DNA from: Isoetes taiwanensis
Taxonomy: Eukaryota; Streptophyta; Lycopodiopsida; Isoetales; Isoetaceae
Direction: 5' to 3'
Length of the DNA stretch: 64,000 nucleotides
NCBI GenBank assembly: GCA_021234155.1
Contig: JAJEKV010000146.1
Coordinates: forward strand, 496,001 to 560,000
Position numbers and translations under genes: made by a program. Every line of letters begins with the position of its first letter. Positions within the stretch are counted from its first letter, which is position 1. The notes beneath the pieces were generated by a model. It was given only the letters and a program-made list of their open reading frames with translations, searched no databases and had not been told where the DNA came from. Shown in pieces: positions 43,245 to 55,106 of the stretch.

Positions 43245-44176
43245 AGATGTTGCTACGATCGGCTGAGGAGAGCCGCTGACAACGGTATAGGGTTAGAGTC
43301 TGAGCATGTGGATGCCACGCCCCAGGTCGATGATACCACACCTATACCCGCCGGGCCGCCACACGAGGATTGTTTGCCCTTTGCACGGGTCCCGCCAGCT
43401 TTGGCCGGACCCGCGAGCACCCGTTAGCCACGAACCACGCATTGTGGGTTTGGAAGAAGCTGGCGACACTCTTTTGGGACAGCCGAGGGACCCGTTTCTT
43501 TCTTCGAGGTGATGCACGTAAAGGCGGATGGCATTCTCTCGGCTTGCCGAAGTTGGAGGCGAGTCTGGACTTGGCCGCCCGTCATTATCGGTCGGTTTGG
43601 GGATGCCTTGTCCAGGCTGCACATCCTCCGCCATGGCAATCACCTGCAAGGGACCCCCTTCTCCGTCCAGGAAGACCTTACCCCAGACGGCTCTGCCCGG
43701 CGGAAGGATGAACTATACGCGCCCGCGTAGGCTCGTCTACATCGGAAGTAAATTTTGTGTATAGAGGCTGCGGGCTATCATTCGGGATCACTGGCCACTT
43801 GATCCATGGGCACTGTCTGTGTAGTTGGTTTGCCACCGAGCTCTGCTTGGCCTTATATCCTTTTGTTTTATTTCATTTTAGCATTATGATTTGTTACGGG
43901 GTATAGTCCTCGGGTTCTGTGTACTGGGGCTGGTCCCCACGTTTGATTTTGGCTTCGGCCTTTTTGGTTTGGTCACGGGGCTTGGTCCCCGAGTTTCAGT
44001 TTGGGCTTTTGCCCTCTCTTTTGTATTGGGTCCCATAACCCGATTGGGTTCCGTGGACGTTAAAAATTTCTTCCTTCCTTCCTTATAGATACTTGAACTT
44101 GTTTGTTTTCCCCATCTTCATTCAGAGCTCCTTGATCATCCTTTGTTCATGCAAGTTACAACTTATTATCAATCGC

Positions 44177-44263
44177 ATGATGGAGCTAGAGTTCAACTTG
44201 GAAGAGGATGAGGAAGAATTGCTTTCAATGGATTCAACTCCGTCTGATTCAATGAAAATGTAG
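44177..44263 (+). CDS. Small acidic ORF, 28 residues
   Basis: MMELEFNLEEDEEELLSMDS then TPSDSMKM and a stop. It sits just before the right arm of the MULE, after an AT-rich leader. Strongly acidic; could be the first exon of a lost transposase or a chance frame. Confidence 0.25.
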   Translation: MMELEFNLEEDEEELLSMDSTPSDSMKM

Positions 44264-44369
44264 CCATCCCTATGGTAAAGCGCTAGAAAAATTATGTTTT
44301 AGTTAGAAGACCATAAATATTGTATGCACACAAGTAAACAATTGCAAATACATCCTATTAACCATATAT

Positions 44370-45872
44370 ACACTCTTAAGCTATTGTAAATCCACACAAA
44401 GTCGAGTGTACAATTGCTTTTTATTTCAATATTAAGCAACAAGCTCAAGTCTTAGTTTTACCCTAATATTAAGCAACAAGTTTAAATCTAAGGTAAGGTT
44501 TTTTAAATTAAAGTCCATTAAAATAATAAGGTGAAGTTTTAATACAAAATCTTAAGGGGGTTGGGATTCATGCACCCAGTATTGCTATGAAACAAAACAT
44601 GGGGCAGAGCATTCTCGAACTGAAATAGCGCAGAGCATTTTCAAACTGAAATAGGGCAGAGCATTCCTCGGTGTAGAAATGGACGGCTATGGCCGATCCT
44701 AAGCAATTTAAAATTAGTGAAGAAAAGGCGTTGTTTAAGCATTGGGTCTCAGCATTGTTCTAAATCCGACACCTAACTGATTGTGGAGCTGGAAATCCAG
44801 TTTTGGGTGCAGAGTTCTATGTCATGGATCAAAGTTTTCATGGCAGTGCAGTGCAGATAAAGTCCTCCAAGTCTCAATGTTTCTCTGTTTCTGTCAAACG
44901 AATGATAGCATTTTGGAGCAGATCAGATTAGATGCATGCATTGTGTGCATGTTTATGAGCCGGCCGCTGCCAAACAAAGCACTCCAGCAAGAAAAGGGAG
45001 GATCCAAATCCGCCCATATCATTGGGTCTCAGAACAAAACAGGACAGCAAAAATAGAACAGAAAAATATAAAACAACTGATTCTTTTTTTTGCAGTTTTT
45101 AAAGCAGATCCTCTAGTGTAGAATCATGCCTCGATTTGCAGGCAAATAAGAGGGCCTTGTAGAATCATGCCATGTTTTTACAGCACCGTGTTTCCTGTAG
45201 AATTGTCTCCCTTTTGGACCTTGTAAAGTTTTGTAAAACGGTCGGATGAAGTAAAAGAATAAGAAGCTTTGCCATTTTCTATTTGGGCATCTCTTGTAGC
45301 AAGAAAAGGGAGGACCCAAATCCGCCCATATCATTGGGTCTCAGAATATTTCGGCGGTGCAAAATAGAACAGCAAAATCAAAACAATAGATTGTGAGATG
45401 AGAATAGAATAGCAAAATGAAAATGTACACAACACAGATATTTGAACTTACAAAAACAATCAAATCTTTGGGTTCTAAATCCAGCAATCAACAAGACAAA
45501 TGCAGCAGACAAGACAAATGCAGCAGTCTGTATACTTACCAAGATCAAGGCAACAACGGCATGCCCTCAAAATCCTGCTTCAAATTCTTGCCAGATGAAA
45601 CATTCTTGCAAATTGGTGCATTAAATGGAAGTGCATGCACTAGATTCTGCTGCAGATATGGAAGCCTAGATACACAAACTGAAGTCATTGCAAAAGTTCA
45701 AAGAAAAAGACAGGATAGAAAGACTACTTTTAAGTTTGAAGAGAAACTGCATATAGTTTCAGAGAAACTGAATATAGTTCCCACTGAAGCTTTATATAGT
45801 TTCCAGATTGAAACTAAATTAAGTTTCCCTTTTTTGGTGGATAACTCGAATCGGGCGTAGATAAAGTGCTCG
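44370..45872 (-). repeat. Right inverted arm of the MULE
   Basis: Reverse complement of the left arm with extra DNA around 44,740-45,380. There GGCGGATTTGGRTCCTCCC occurs twice (about 44,995-45,020 and 45,305-45,330). An open frame at 45,417-45,860 here and one on the opposite strand at 40,863-41,171 are the same arm read in mirrored places, so I do not call them genes. Confidence 0.8.
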
Positions 45873-45899
45873 AATTCTAGTGGTTTGATAGTTGTGGTC

Positions 45900-48148
45900 G
45901 AGTAGGCCCCACATTTGGCACAATCTTTCTATTGTGTAGATGGTGCCACTATAGGTCACTCAACTCCTAGTGTACAACAAAATGTCGTTGGGCTTTGCAT
46001 TAATCTCTAATGAAAAGGCTCTCAATAGCTTGGCCATACACTATTCCAACTTGATACGATGATAACACAAGTATTCTATTGTCGAGTTATGTGAGAATAC
46101 ACTATGGGGTATATGCCTTGTGTGCAAGAATACACTATAGAATGTTTGCCCCAAAAAAAAAAAAACCCTTACATATAGCTCATGAGTGGAATCTATTGTA
46201 CTTTACCAAAAGGACCAGATTTTTTACATTTTCAACAATCTGCCATGTATTCCTTACATATACCATATCATATGGATATCCCTCCTTAGCACTTGGAATT
46301 GCCAAAACTAAAAATTTAAAAATTTAGTGGAAGGAGCATTGCAACACAAAAGAGAAACAGAAAAGCATGTCCATTCAACCTGCATAGTATATTAAACATC
46401 AAGACTAAGGAACAAAAGGAATAGAAAATGGAGAAGCTACAGCTTAGAAATGACCATGAAGGACTTGTAGAAGAGAGCTTAAAAGACCTGCCAGAAACAA
46501 GAACAATATATAAGAATTAGTATTGAAAGATGTAGAGCTAGCACTTGAAATAGATAGAGTGTTGTTGCACTTCATGGGAAATTTTTAGGAGACATTACCT
46601 CTGCCCCTTGTCAACTCCAATCCATGTTAAAAAACATTTATTTCTCTCTTTGATTGTGAGTTTTGCAAGCACATATTAGAAGTAAGAAAGGATATCATGC
46701 ATATTGCTTTACGTTTCGATGCGTATTGCCTCTCTATCTATCTGTTTTCAACGAAGTCGTCCAAGGGGAAGCCAGTGGCTGACTGAGCTAGGTTCAATAC
46801 TTGGCATTCAAGAACCGGGTACTTAAAAGTTGAACTCATTATTCTTTGTGGATCTCCTAAAAGTTGCAAATTTAAGCAGAAATAATGAATGAATGAACAT
46901 GCTAGAATGATCTAATTGAAATATAACATAACATTTGTAGACTCATTCTAGATTAGTCCCACGCTTGCTAGGGGTCCACAATGGTACATGTTGACACATT
47001 TATCCACGAAAAAAGCATAGAGCAATTGAGTCCATTTGCATAGAAGCACACCGCCTCAGAACTGAAACAGGCAGATGGGCTCGAGAAGAGCGAGTAATTT
47101 GAATCTGTCAATGCTGCCAACTAGGAATTATTGAAGATGAGTGTCACACTCGTCAAAATTGCCCAGCATTTGCACCTACCCAGATACGACACGCCGTGTT
47201 GGTTACATCTAACCAACTGCTATATGTGATGATGAGCACTTGTTCATTAGGGACACTGGCATCTTATATCTAGGAGGGACTAGACATGTGGGTTCAATTG
47301 TGCCCTTGACACTTACGTATGGAAATGTATAGTTCATCAACAAGCCTAATATTGCTAAGCCTTTTTCCTTGGAAACCCTTCGAGGTAGGGGTTTTTTAAC
47401 CTTGGACAGTAATAGGCTAGCTGTTCTTTCTTTGTTTGTTTGTTTGCTTGCTTGGGTCTGTAGACCATCTGGTCTTAAAAGGCAATTATTCAATCCAATT
47501 CAATTCAATTTAGTTCAGGATTATTTGAGTGGCTTTAATAGCACCATTTGAAACCACAATAATTTCTTTGCATGTATTTGATATAGCTTTTGGATGGTTA
47601 ATGTGCCACAGCATAACATGTTTAGAATTTGTTTTTATAAGAGGCCGAGCATTATAATGGGAATATTGTGGAAGCATTACTCTATTACTGAGCGCTACAC
47701 ATGACCCCTAATATGTTTATAATTAGATTCCCTCATGACCCTTTTTTATTTGGGGAGATATTCAAATTGAGGTGCACCATGGACTATCTCGATTCTCGGA
47801 TCCATCGATCCCACGACCCATAGCGTATTTTCTGGGCGCCTCTCATTTCAATAATAGTCAAATATGATTCAGGGGTAATTTTTAGATATGTATAAGATTA
47901 AGCCTATGGTTTGCAATATGATATACGGGCGCGAACTGCTACTATAAAAACCAATTTTTTAGTGGGAGTACCTTTATCAATAGAACCGGCAGTCAAATGT
48001 GATTATTTTCTCAAATTAAATCTACCCTTCCTTTTTTGTTTAAATATAATACGAGTTTCTCAGCATCAAGGTATTTTTTAATCTCCCTATCCTTTTTTGA
48101 ATCCTTACACCATTGTTGTAACTTAAATGACAAAATCATAGAACTAAC
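45900..48148. other. No gene seen
   Basis: AT-rich intergenic sequence. Near 47,490-47,510 a short (ATTCA/CAATT)n tract follows LINE-like 3' text (GGTCTGTAGACCATCTGGTC), possibly another LINE tail; not provable. Confidence 0.3.
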
Positions 48149-48159
48149 AATTTAACCAA

Positions 48160-49066
48160 TTTTTTTTTTTTTTTTGAAGGACGAAAGCCAAAAAGTTTAT
48201 TAATCAGGGAAATAGTACAAAATTTACATGTCTCATCTAACTGTGTAAGCACAAAAAGATGCCACAGGAGCACGAGCCTGGAGCACAATGTACTTACTCC
48301 AGAAAAGGAGACTAATGATAAGAATCAATTCGAAGATACTGAATCCAAATGAGTTCTGATTCAAGGGAAGAACACTCGTAGGCTATCAATATCTTTTTCT
48401 GGGCCACCGTAATAACACTGTGTGCAGATGAATAAATGCCCTAAAAGATGTGGTGTCTGCGACGCTCCCATATCAACCATAGGAGCCAACCGGAACCAAG
48501 ATGAAATGCCCTTTGTTTAGCTGGAGGACATGCGTTGGGATAGGACGGCAAAAGGATGCATCGGCAGTTCAATGTACTGTTAAACAAACCTTGTAGCCAG
48601 GACCACGCTGGTTGAACCTCAGGACAATCAAAGAGACAATGCTCAAGAGTCTCAACGTCTGAAAGACAGAGCGGACATATTGCAGATATGCGAAGATCAT
48701 AGCGATGTCGAAAGGCATTAACTCGCAGGCACCTGTGGATAACCTGCCACCACAGTACAGAGACTTTAGGGTGGAGCAACCTATCCCAAAGCCATCGCCA
48801 TCTACAACACAAAGTGGGCTGTGGAACCTGTAGGTGCCACCCATCTGGCAACTGGAGGGGTTGTGGTGCTAAAAGAAGGCCATATACTGATCTGACAAAT
48901 TGCTTGCCTTCGTGAATATTTTCATGATAGTCCCATGGCACCCTTTCAGCAACACTAACTTGCACTATAAGAGGCAAATTTTCTGCGACCTTCTCCCATA
49001 GAGGTACGTCCCAACGAGAGAGCAAGAACTTTGCCTGAAATTCAGGCCAAGACAATAGGCGACCCG
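48160..49066 (-). mobile_element. 5'-truncated LINE, 3' end with poly(A) and target duplication
   Basis: Minus strand, 907 bp. It starts inside ORF2 and ends ...TTTCGTCCTTC and poly(A) (T-run 48,160-48,176). Target copies AATTTAACCAA (48,149-48,159) and AATTTAACTAA (49,067-49,077) flank it with one mismatch. The 3' end matches the ORF1-only LINE at 9,551. Confidence 0.85.
48441..49055 (-). pseudogene. LINE ORF2 C-terminus, zinc-binding RT domain (zf-RVT)
   Basis: 204 open residues with FVRSVYGLLL, WLWDRLLHPKVSVLWWQVIH and the zinc-binding set CPLCLSDVETLEHCLFDC (C-x2-C ... H-x4-C), then WLLWLIWERRRHHIF. This domain follows RT in plant L1 ORF2. The open frame is intact but only the last part of ORF2 was inserted. 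Confidence 0.85.
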
Positions 49067-49077
49067 AATTTAACTAA

Positions 49078-52000
49078 ATATTTGAATTGGCCACATCCAT
49101 ACATCTAACACGTAAAGACGATAGCCACGTCAGTAAGACAATCTCTAGTTTCTATGATGCTCTATACAGTTGTCACAAACAAATGCATAACTAGGATTAC
49201 TATAAAATCATTTGAATGTATTAAACATGCTAAATGTAGGCAGAAGCACAAATGGATTTGGTGGGATGGATCTCATCAAAAATTATATTGCAGGTCCTTG
49301 GTAAATTGAAACTAACATTGATTTGATTTGGGAAGCAGATTCGGACAGGATGATGAAGCACAAATTCGGGATGCAAATTGCAAATTCAATCAAAGCATAT
49401 CTAAATCGAAGCAAAAATACTATATTATCAGAAATGCTTCTAGAATTTTAGGGCTAAGCCCTCTACAAGTGGCAAAATTATGCCCCTACAATTGGTCAAT
49501 ATAGAGCCTGGCCATAACCCTAGAAGTAAAAAATTATTCTATGGAAATGGCCACCACAACAAGTTGCTACTGCACATAATATTTTGGAATGGCCATGCCA
49601 TGGGGGTTTGAAGATTTGGCAAATATCAAATTGGCCACTTATAGAGTGAATTTAATAAGTCGGTATTTTAAATTGGCCACCACCTTCGGTCACGGTGAGA
49701 ATGCATCCTACTCTAGCTGACTACTTTTTGAAATATGTAAATGTGTGGCCAACTGGCCGGGGCCACTAAAAAACACTCTCTCAGCATGAAAATGTAAGTA
49801 CGTTCCTTTGCACAACCAAATCAATTTCTTTTAGGTCCAAATTGTTTTGGAAGAGAGGGACGTTTTTGTGCATCGAATGCTACTTGATGGGCATACTCAT
49901 GAATTTTGTCTCGTTTTGAGTCATAGATAGCATCCTCATTTGCAGGGTGTACTCTCACAAGTTGGAGTATATGTATGGCGAGATTAGTATAGCAGGGTAT
50001 ATAGTATGGCTGCCTTAGAGCTCTCTTCCAATTGTCTGGGAAATGCCTACACCTTTGTTTGATAGTTCTTTGTGCGTTACTCTTTTCTTTGGTGGTTGTG
50101 TTGCTGACTTGTCTCTTCTTACAAATCACTATCCCTCTAGTATACCAGAGACTATTGCCCCTCTTTACGATTCTAATCAAGTAATGCCACAGGTTGAGAG
50201 GATTTCTCAGTCTTCAACCTCTTCTCCTTTGTTTGGTGGATGCTATTCATCTATTGAATGTAGATCCTAATTTGTTTTTGCATATTACCAATGAACTAGA
50301 CAACATAATTATAGAAGCAGATGGACTTTTAAATGTGGATGGTTTGTGTGGTAGATTATCTGCCTTTGTTTCACCCAATGGCATAATCAAGGTAAGGAAA
50401 GTTGTACTTTATAGATGTGAGACATGAGTATCAACAGTCGAATCATGGCAAAAGGTAGAACAGATCAAAATATATTTCTTGCCGAAGGAGCTAGATCTGA
50501 AAGTGTAAGATGCTCGCAGAAATCCTTCTTCTTCGTCAAGAAGTTGAAGCCCTTTGCCAAACCTTAGATTATGTCAATCGAATAAAGACACTTGGGATAT
50601 TGTCACTCCTAGCAATACTTTAGTCATAAGAATCCAGTTAATATTAGCAGATTGTAAAATGGGTTGCAAAATGGGACGTTCATGAAGAGGATTGGCTGAT
50701 GACTTTGATTGAAGTTACAAAATTATGCCCAATGAAAGGTTCTAGAGAAACTTTGGACTTTGTATGCGGATGATGTGAAGAGAACTTCCTATTGGGACAA
50801 AATTAACATACATAGAAAATAAGAGTACCTCCTCTCAGAGGTGGAAGGAAGAAAGCACCAGATCATCTCGCAAGGAAGACTGAGCTCCCATAGGGTCTTC
50901 ATAATATGAGGAGGAAGGGAGGAGGGTAGGTAGGTTGGTGGAGAGATATGCCTTGTGTACAATGCTTGTGCCTATGCTGCTCTAGTGTGGTGATAGTGAA
51001 CATGGCAATTTTTACAGCATAATCTCAAAGATGCTTTTGGAACACAAGCTACGACATTACAAGGATACTTCACAGTACCAAAGAGTATCTTAAGGGATTA
51101 CTTGAAGGCTATATGGGAAGAGAGATGAAAGAATAAAATTCTATGAAGCAAGTGTGCTCATAGAAGCGAGTGGCCTTCGGACAAAATATCGTTGTATTAT
51201 GTTTGTTTTAAAAACCCTCAGTTAGGATTCTAAAAGCTTAATATAGATTGCCTATATATTTGTTTCATGATGGTAGGCATACAAGAATGCAATAGCAACT
51301 GATACAATCTTACAAACAATCTAGTGTAGTATTAATAGATATTGGACACTAGGTTGAATGTTGGTAGTGTTGTGTTGAGGTGTCAATTTACAAGTGTGAT
51401 TGGTGGGCGCCTTGTCGTGTTATGGGATAGAGGATCAGTTGCAACAAAGCCATATAGAATACATGAGAACAGTTGAGAGTGATAGGGATCGTTGGGAGGA
51501 ATGGGTGAGAAAGTGAAAGGAAAGGAAGATTGAAGAGAAATAGAAGCAAGCGATAGGTAGGTAGGTAGATATTAGTTTAACGCTTACGGTTTGGTTTACG
51601 AAGACCACAGATGGCGATAGACGGAACTATACATAGTGAAATTCTGGGCGATCTTGAACTCGAGACATAACTATTCTAAAATTAGTGTGTTTGTAATTTT
51701 TTTTTTCACTTTAAGGTTTTTTGAACACGGTTTACAACACGGTAATTCGGTGCCCATGTGCCATAGCATCATTCATGTTTGACATATGTCCCCAAGAAGG
51801 CACCTAGCCTCCCAACATTGGCCAAAAAAAAAGGCAAAAAAAATAAACTAGGGGCGGCGTGACTAGGGGGAAAAGACAATATGCAAAAAGGCAAAAGCTT
51901 AGGAACGCGTTTTCCGACCAACAGCTTTTTCTTTTTCGCCTACTTTTTTTTCTTTTCCGTAGCCGGGCCCACATTTGGCCCACACACGTGGCCACCATGG

Positions 52001-53240
52001 CCATGGCCTATGGCCATCGCTGACTGACTGACGGTCTTCTGACGGCCGTCAGCCGCCGTCATCTTTTCAGCCCATCATGGTTGCCCCGGCTATGGCAGCG
52101 CTGCAGCATGATTTTTCTTTTCGGTCCAAATTAAAAAACGATCCCATTCCGGCCCTCAAATTTGTAAACCATTCATTCTCCGGCATCGATTTCGATTTTC
52201 TTAAACAAATTTGGCACAAAAACCCATCTCCGGCAGTCCTTTTCCTTCCAGTTACGATGTATCTATCTATCTCGCATTCATTGAAGGATTATAGAAACAA
52301 TATATTAAAATCCTTGTCCGCCGCGTCAATCCCGGTCATAGAAAAGGCCCAAAAACCGTGATTGAAGCTTCAAAAATGCGATCTTCTGATTTGGGTAGCT
52401 TGAATTCGGCTTGAATTTAGCGATTTATTGATTTGAGTCGGGATAAACAGAATCAATTGTATCATAAAAATCTTGCTGGGTAAAATTTCGTGCTCGAAAA
52501 ATCGGTTTTTGAGGTCTATGGAGGTACCAGACATGGCGGATTTTCATGAATGAAGGATTTTGACTTGCTGGGCGTATGAATGGGACAGAAGAAGCAGCTA
52601 AAGTTTCAGTTTTTTTGGTCGTGGTTGTCCTGATTTGAGGTCGGTTTGACTGTTGAAACTGTAGGCTTGAATTGAATGATAGGATCTTGCTGCAGCGGCG
52701 GTAGTTTCTGGTCTGCTTCTAGACCAGCTGTGACAAATTGAAAAGACTCTGTTTTTTTGGTTCTGTTGGAGGATTTGTTTTCCGTTTCAACCAATTGGTC
52801 TGGCCGGATCGAAGAAACATCATTGTTTTCAGTGCATCGGTGTCATAACCCGCAACTTGAGACTCTTTTTTTTTTAAGCTTCTGACCGCCGGAGTTGGAT
52901 TTGTAAGAAGAACCCACAAAGCAAATCATTCATTTCTTAGCTTGCAAGCTAAGAGGTTGCTTTGGTTTAGAGTAGACACAAAAAATCCAAAACTGTGCTT
53001 CCAAATGCTGCAAAAATCAGGCTAGTTAGCAGGGCAATAATCCGATTCTTCATCTGGGCAGGTCGAATCGGGAAAATTTCTGAAGAAATTCTCACATTTC
53101 AATTCAAAACAGGACTTTGTCTGCTATGCTAAGCTCTGCCGCTGCAGCATTTTTCTGTTCTGGAATGTAAGCTTTCTATCTCATCATCTGCTTATTATCA
53201 GAGTTGCCGGAGTTGGGGACCATTTTTTAGCTTGATTGCC
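49078..53240. other. Intergenic and 5' flank of the bHLH gene
   Basis: 49.1-51.7 kb: no gene; short open frames such as 49,821-50,180 (minus) and 50,043-50,427 (plus) are unrecognised. 51,940-52,090 is GC-rich with ACACGTGGCC (G-box core) and repeated GGCCATGG; it could be the promoter of the bHLH gene. An open frame at 52,077-52,361 may lie in its 5' leader. Confidence 0.35.
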
Positions 53241-54811
53241 ATGTCAATTGGGCCTAGATCCTTCAATGCAAGCACTGTAATGCCGAATTTTTCTTCAAAC
53301 TGGCAATGGGCGAATTATGAGCTGCAAAATTGCACTTCTAGCACAGATTTGGACAACAACTGGGAAACTATTTCCGGCCTGAGCAGCGAAATGGACATGG
53401 ATTTCCGGCCTCCAATTTCAAGCTTGGCTATGGAGGATATCCCTCCTTGGGCTCCAGGCTGTATGTAGGTGTCATTTTTTCTTGTTTCAAAAACCCTGCT
53501 TTTGATGATATTTACAGAACGGTTTGTTGTGCAGACCGAATTTAAGCACAGAATACCCGAGATTCGTTGAATCAAATACCATTCTGCTTGAAAATCATCA
53601 AAAGCTTTTTGATCCGGCAATGATCAAGCAAGAAATTAATCGGCCGGGTTCAAGTGTATGGGACAAATCTAACGAAAGCTGCAGTTTTACGCAGCTCTTA
53701 ACCGGCCACAATGCCAACAGATTGGCGCCTGTTTTGCCATCGGATTCATGCAATCAAGCAGAAAGGTTGTCGGATCAAAGTTCTGTTACCCATTCCGGCG
53801 ATCAAAGTGAAGAATCTACCAACCCGCAGGCTTGCAACAGAAATCTGGTGCGTAAATTCTCTTTTTTTCCCAAAATTCTGCACTTTGCTTTGATTTTTTT
53901 GACGAATTTGCTTGCCACAGGTTGAGGATGGAAGTAATTATTCGCCGGATCAAAAACGATTCCTGTCAAGTAGTGGATCGGAAGCAAAATTTAAGAGACC
54001 CAAAACAGAACAGAATAGTTGCTTCCCTTTGAAGGCAAGGATCTAAACAGAATTAAAGTCTGATACAACATCGCTATTCTAATAGTGTTTGCCGGATTTT
54101 CTTAGGTGCGAAAGGAGAAATTGGGCGAGAGAATTTCTGCCCTGCAACAACTGGTGTCGCCGTTTGGCAAGGTATTTTCGCATTAAATGGGCTCCGATCT
54201 TTGTCTGATGAATGAATTGATTCATTGACCCCACAAAAATCCCCGCCCTGGATCGTTTTTCTTTAATTCAGGTTTCTTTTCTGCAGACTGATACAGCTTC
54301 CGTGCTGCTTGAAGCAATTGGGTACATCAAATTTCTTCACGAACAGGTTCAGGTATTATTAACTTCACGATCAAAACACAAATTTCAAGCTTAGGCGCAT
54401 GAATCAGACTCCGATATCCCAATTTCTGGAAGAATTAGTCTATAATTTTGTGGGAAGAACACTAAATTTTGCCCCTTTTCTCTGTTTCGCAGGTCCTGAG
54501 CACTCCATATATGAAGGGTAGCTCCGCAAGAAGCCGGAATCATGTAAGATCGAGCTAGGCAATCAAAATTCGCACGAAATTTTGTGATTTTAGTATTGAA
54601 ATGGGCGGATTTTAGTGCAGCGCGATTAAATTTTTTGTATTTCATGCCGCAGGATTCTGCAAAAGGGGGTTGGATCAGGGATAAGGATGATCCAAGCTTA
54701 AGGGTAGATCTTCGAAGCAGAGGGCTTTGTCTAGTTCCGGTAACAAACAGCTTGCAGATCGCAAACGACAATGGAGCAGATTATTGGGCTCCTGCAGTAA
54801 CGTCCCTGTAG
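53241..54811 (+). CDS. bHLH transcription factor, bHLH68/bHLH112-like
   Basis: Seven exons: 53,241-53,464; 53,535-53,847; 53,921-54,034; 54,106-54,171; 54,287-54,352; 54,493-54,543; 54,653-54,811; 993 bases, 330 residues, all phases consistent. The bHLH is [16 protein letters not shown] (from residue 218), then [20 protein letters not shown] and [15 protein letters not shown]. The tail [12 protein letters not shown] ... NGADYWAP is the mark of the plant group with AtbHLH68, 110, 112 and 123, which lacks the usual His-Glu-Arg DNA contact set. Upstream come SFTQLLTG and a serine-rich linker. Intron 3 has a GC donor (AAG|GCAAGG), a rare but known type. Nuclear regulator; target genes unknown. 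Confidence 0.92.
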
Positions 54812-55106
54812 TAAAGCTTCAGGAAAAAAATGCCAACAGGAAGAGAAAAAAAAACAGAGAAAAAATTTGGTCCACTGTCTCAAAGTTTTTTTTGAACCAC
54901 TTTGTCCTTGTGTGCCAAATTCTACACTGGTTTGCTCCTCCCACTTTTTGTACATGTTTTTTACTTGTGGAGTTGAGCCAAAATATATTTTAGGCTAGTT
55001 TGATCAAAACTTTATTTGACAAATTGATCAAAGCTTGTATTTTTTGATTTATTATATATCTTATATATAATATATGGCAATATATGGTAAAGTAGAGCAT
55101 ATTCTG
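54812..55106. other. Short convergent 3' intergenic space
   Basis: 295 AT-rich bases between the stops of the bHLH gene (plus) and the O-methyltransferase (minus). It must hold both 3' UTRs; a TATATA-rich patch lies at 55,050-55,080. Confidence 0.6.

Larger units (their letters stand above)
40730..45872. mobile_element. Mutator-like element with long inverted arms and 9-bp target duplication
   Basis: A 5,143-bp element. Identical 9-base copies AATTCTAGT lie just outside (40,721-40,729 and 45,873-45,881), the target length of Mutator-like transposons. The ends are inverted copies (CGAGGACTTATCTACGCCCGA against CGAGCACTTTATCTACG...). Inverted similarity continues for about 1.2 kb on the left (to about 41,890) and 1.5 kb on the right (from about 44,370), with insertions in the right arm. 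The 2.5-kb centre holds tandem repeats and a GC-rich block but no recognisable transposase, so it would need a helper element. Long arms are typical of many plant MULEs. Confidence 0.85.

Noticed and set aside
49821-50427. Open frames of 119 (minus) and 75-77 (plus) residues
   Set aside because: They overlap on opposite strands and match nothing known.
52077-52361. 94-residue plus frame before the bHLH gene
   Set aside because: No recognised motif; it may be leader sequence. Mentioned only within the flank entry.
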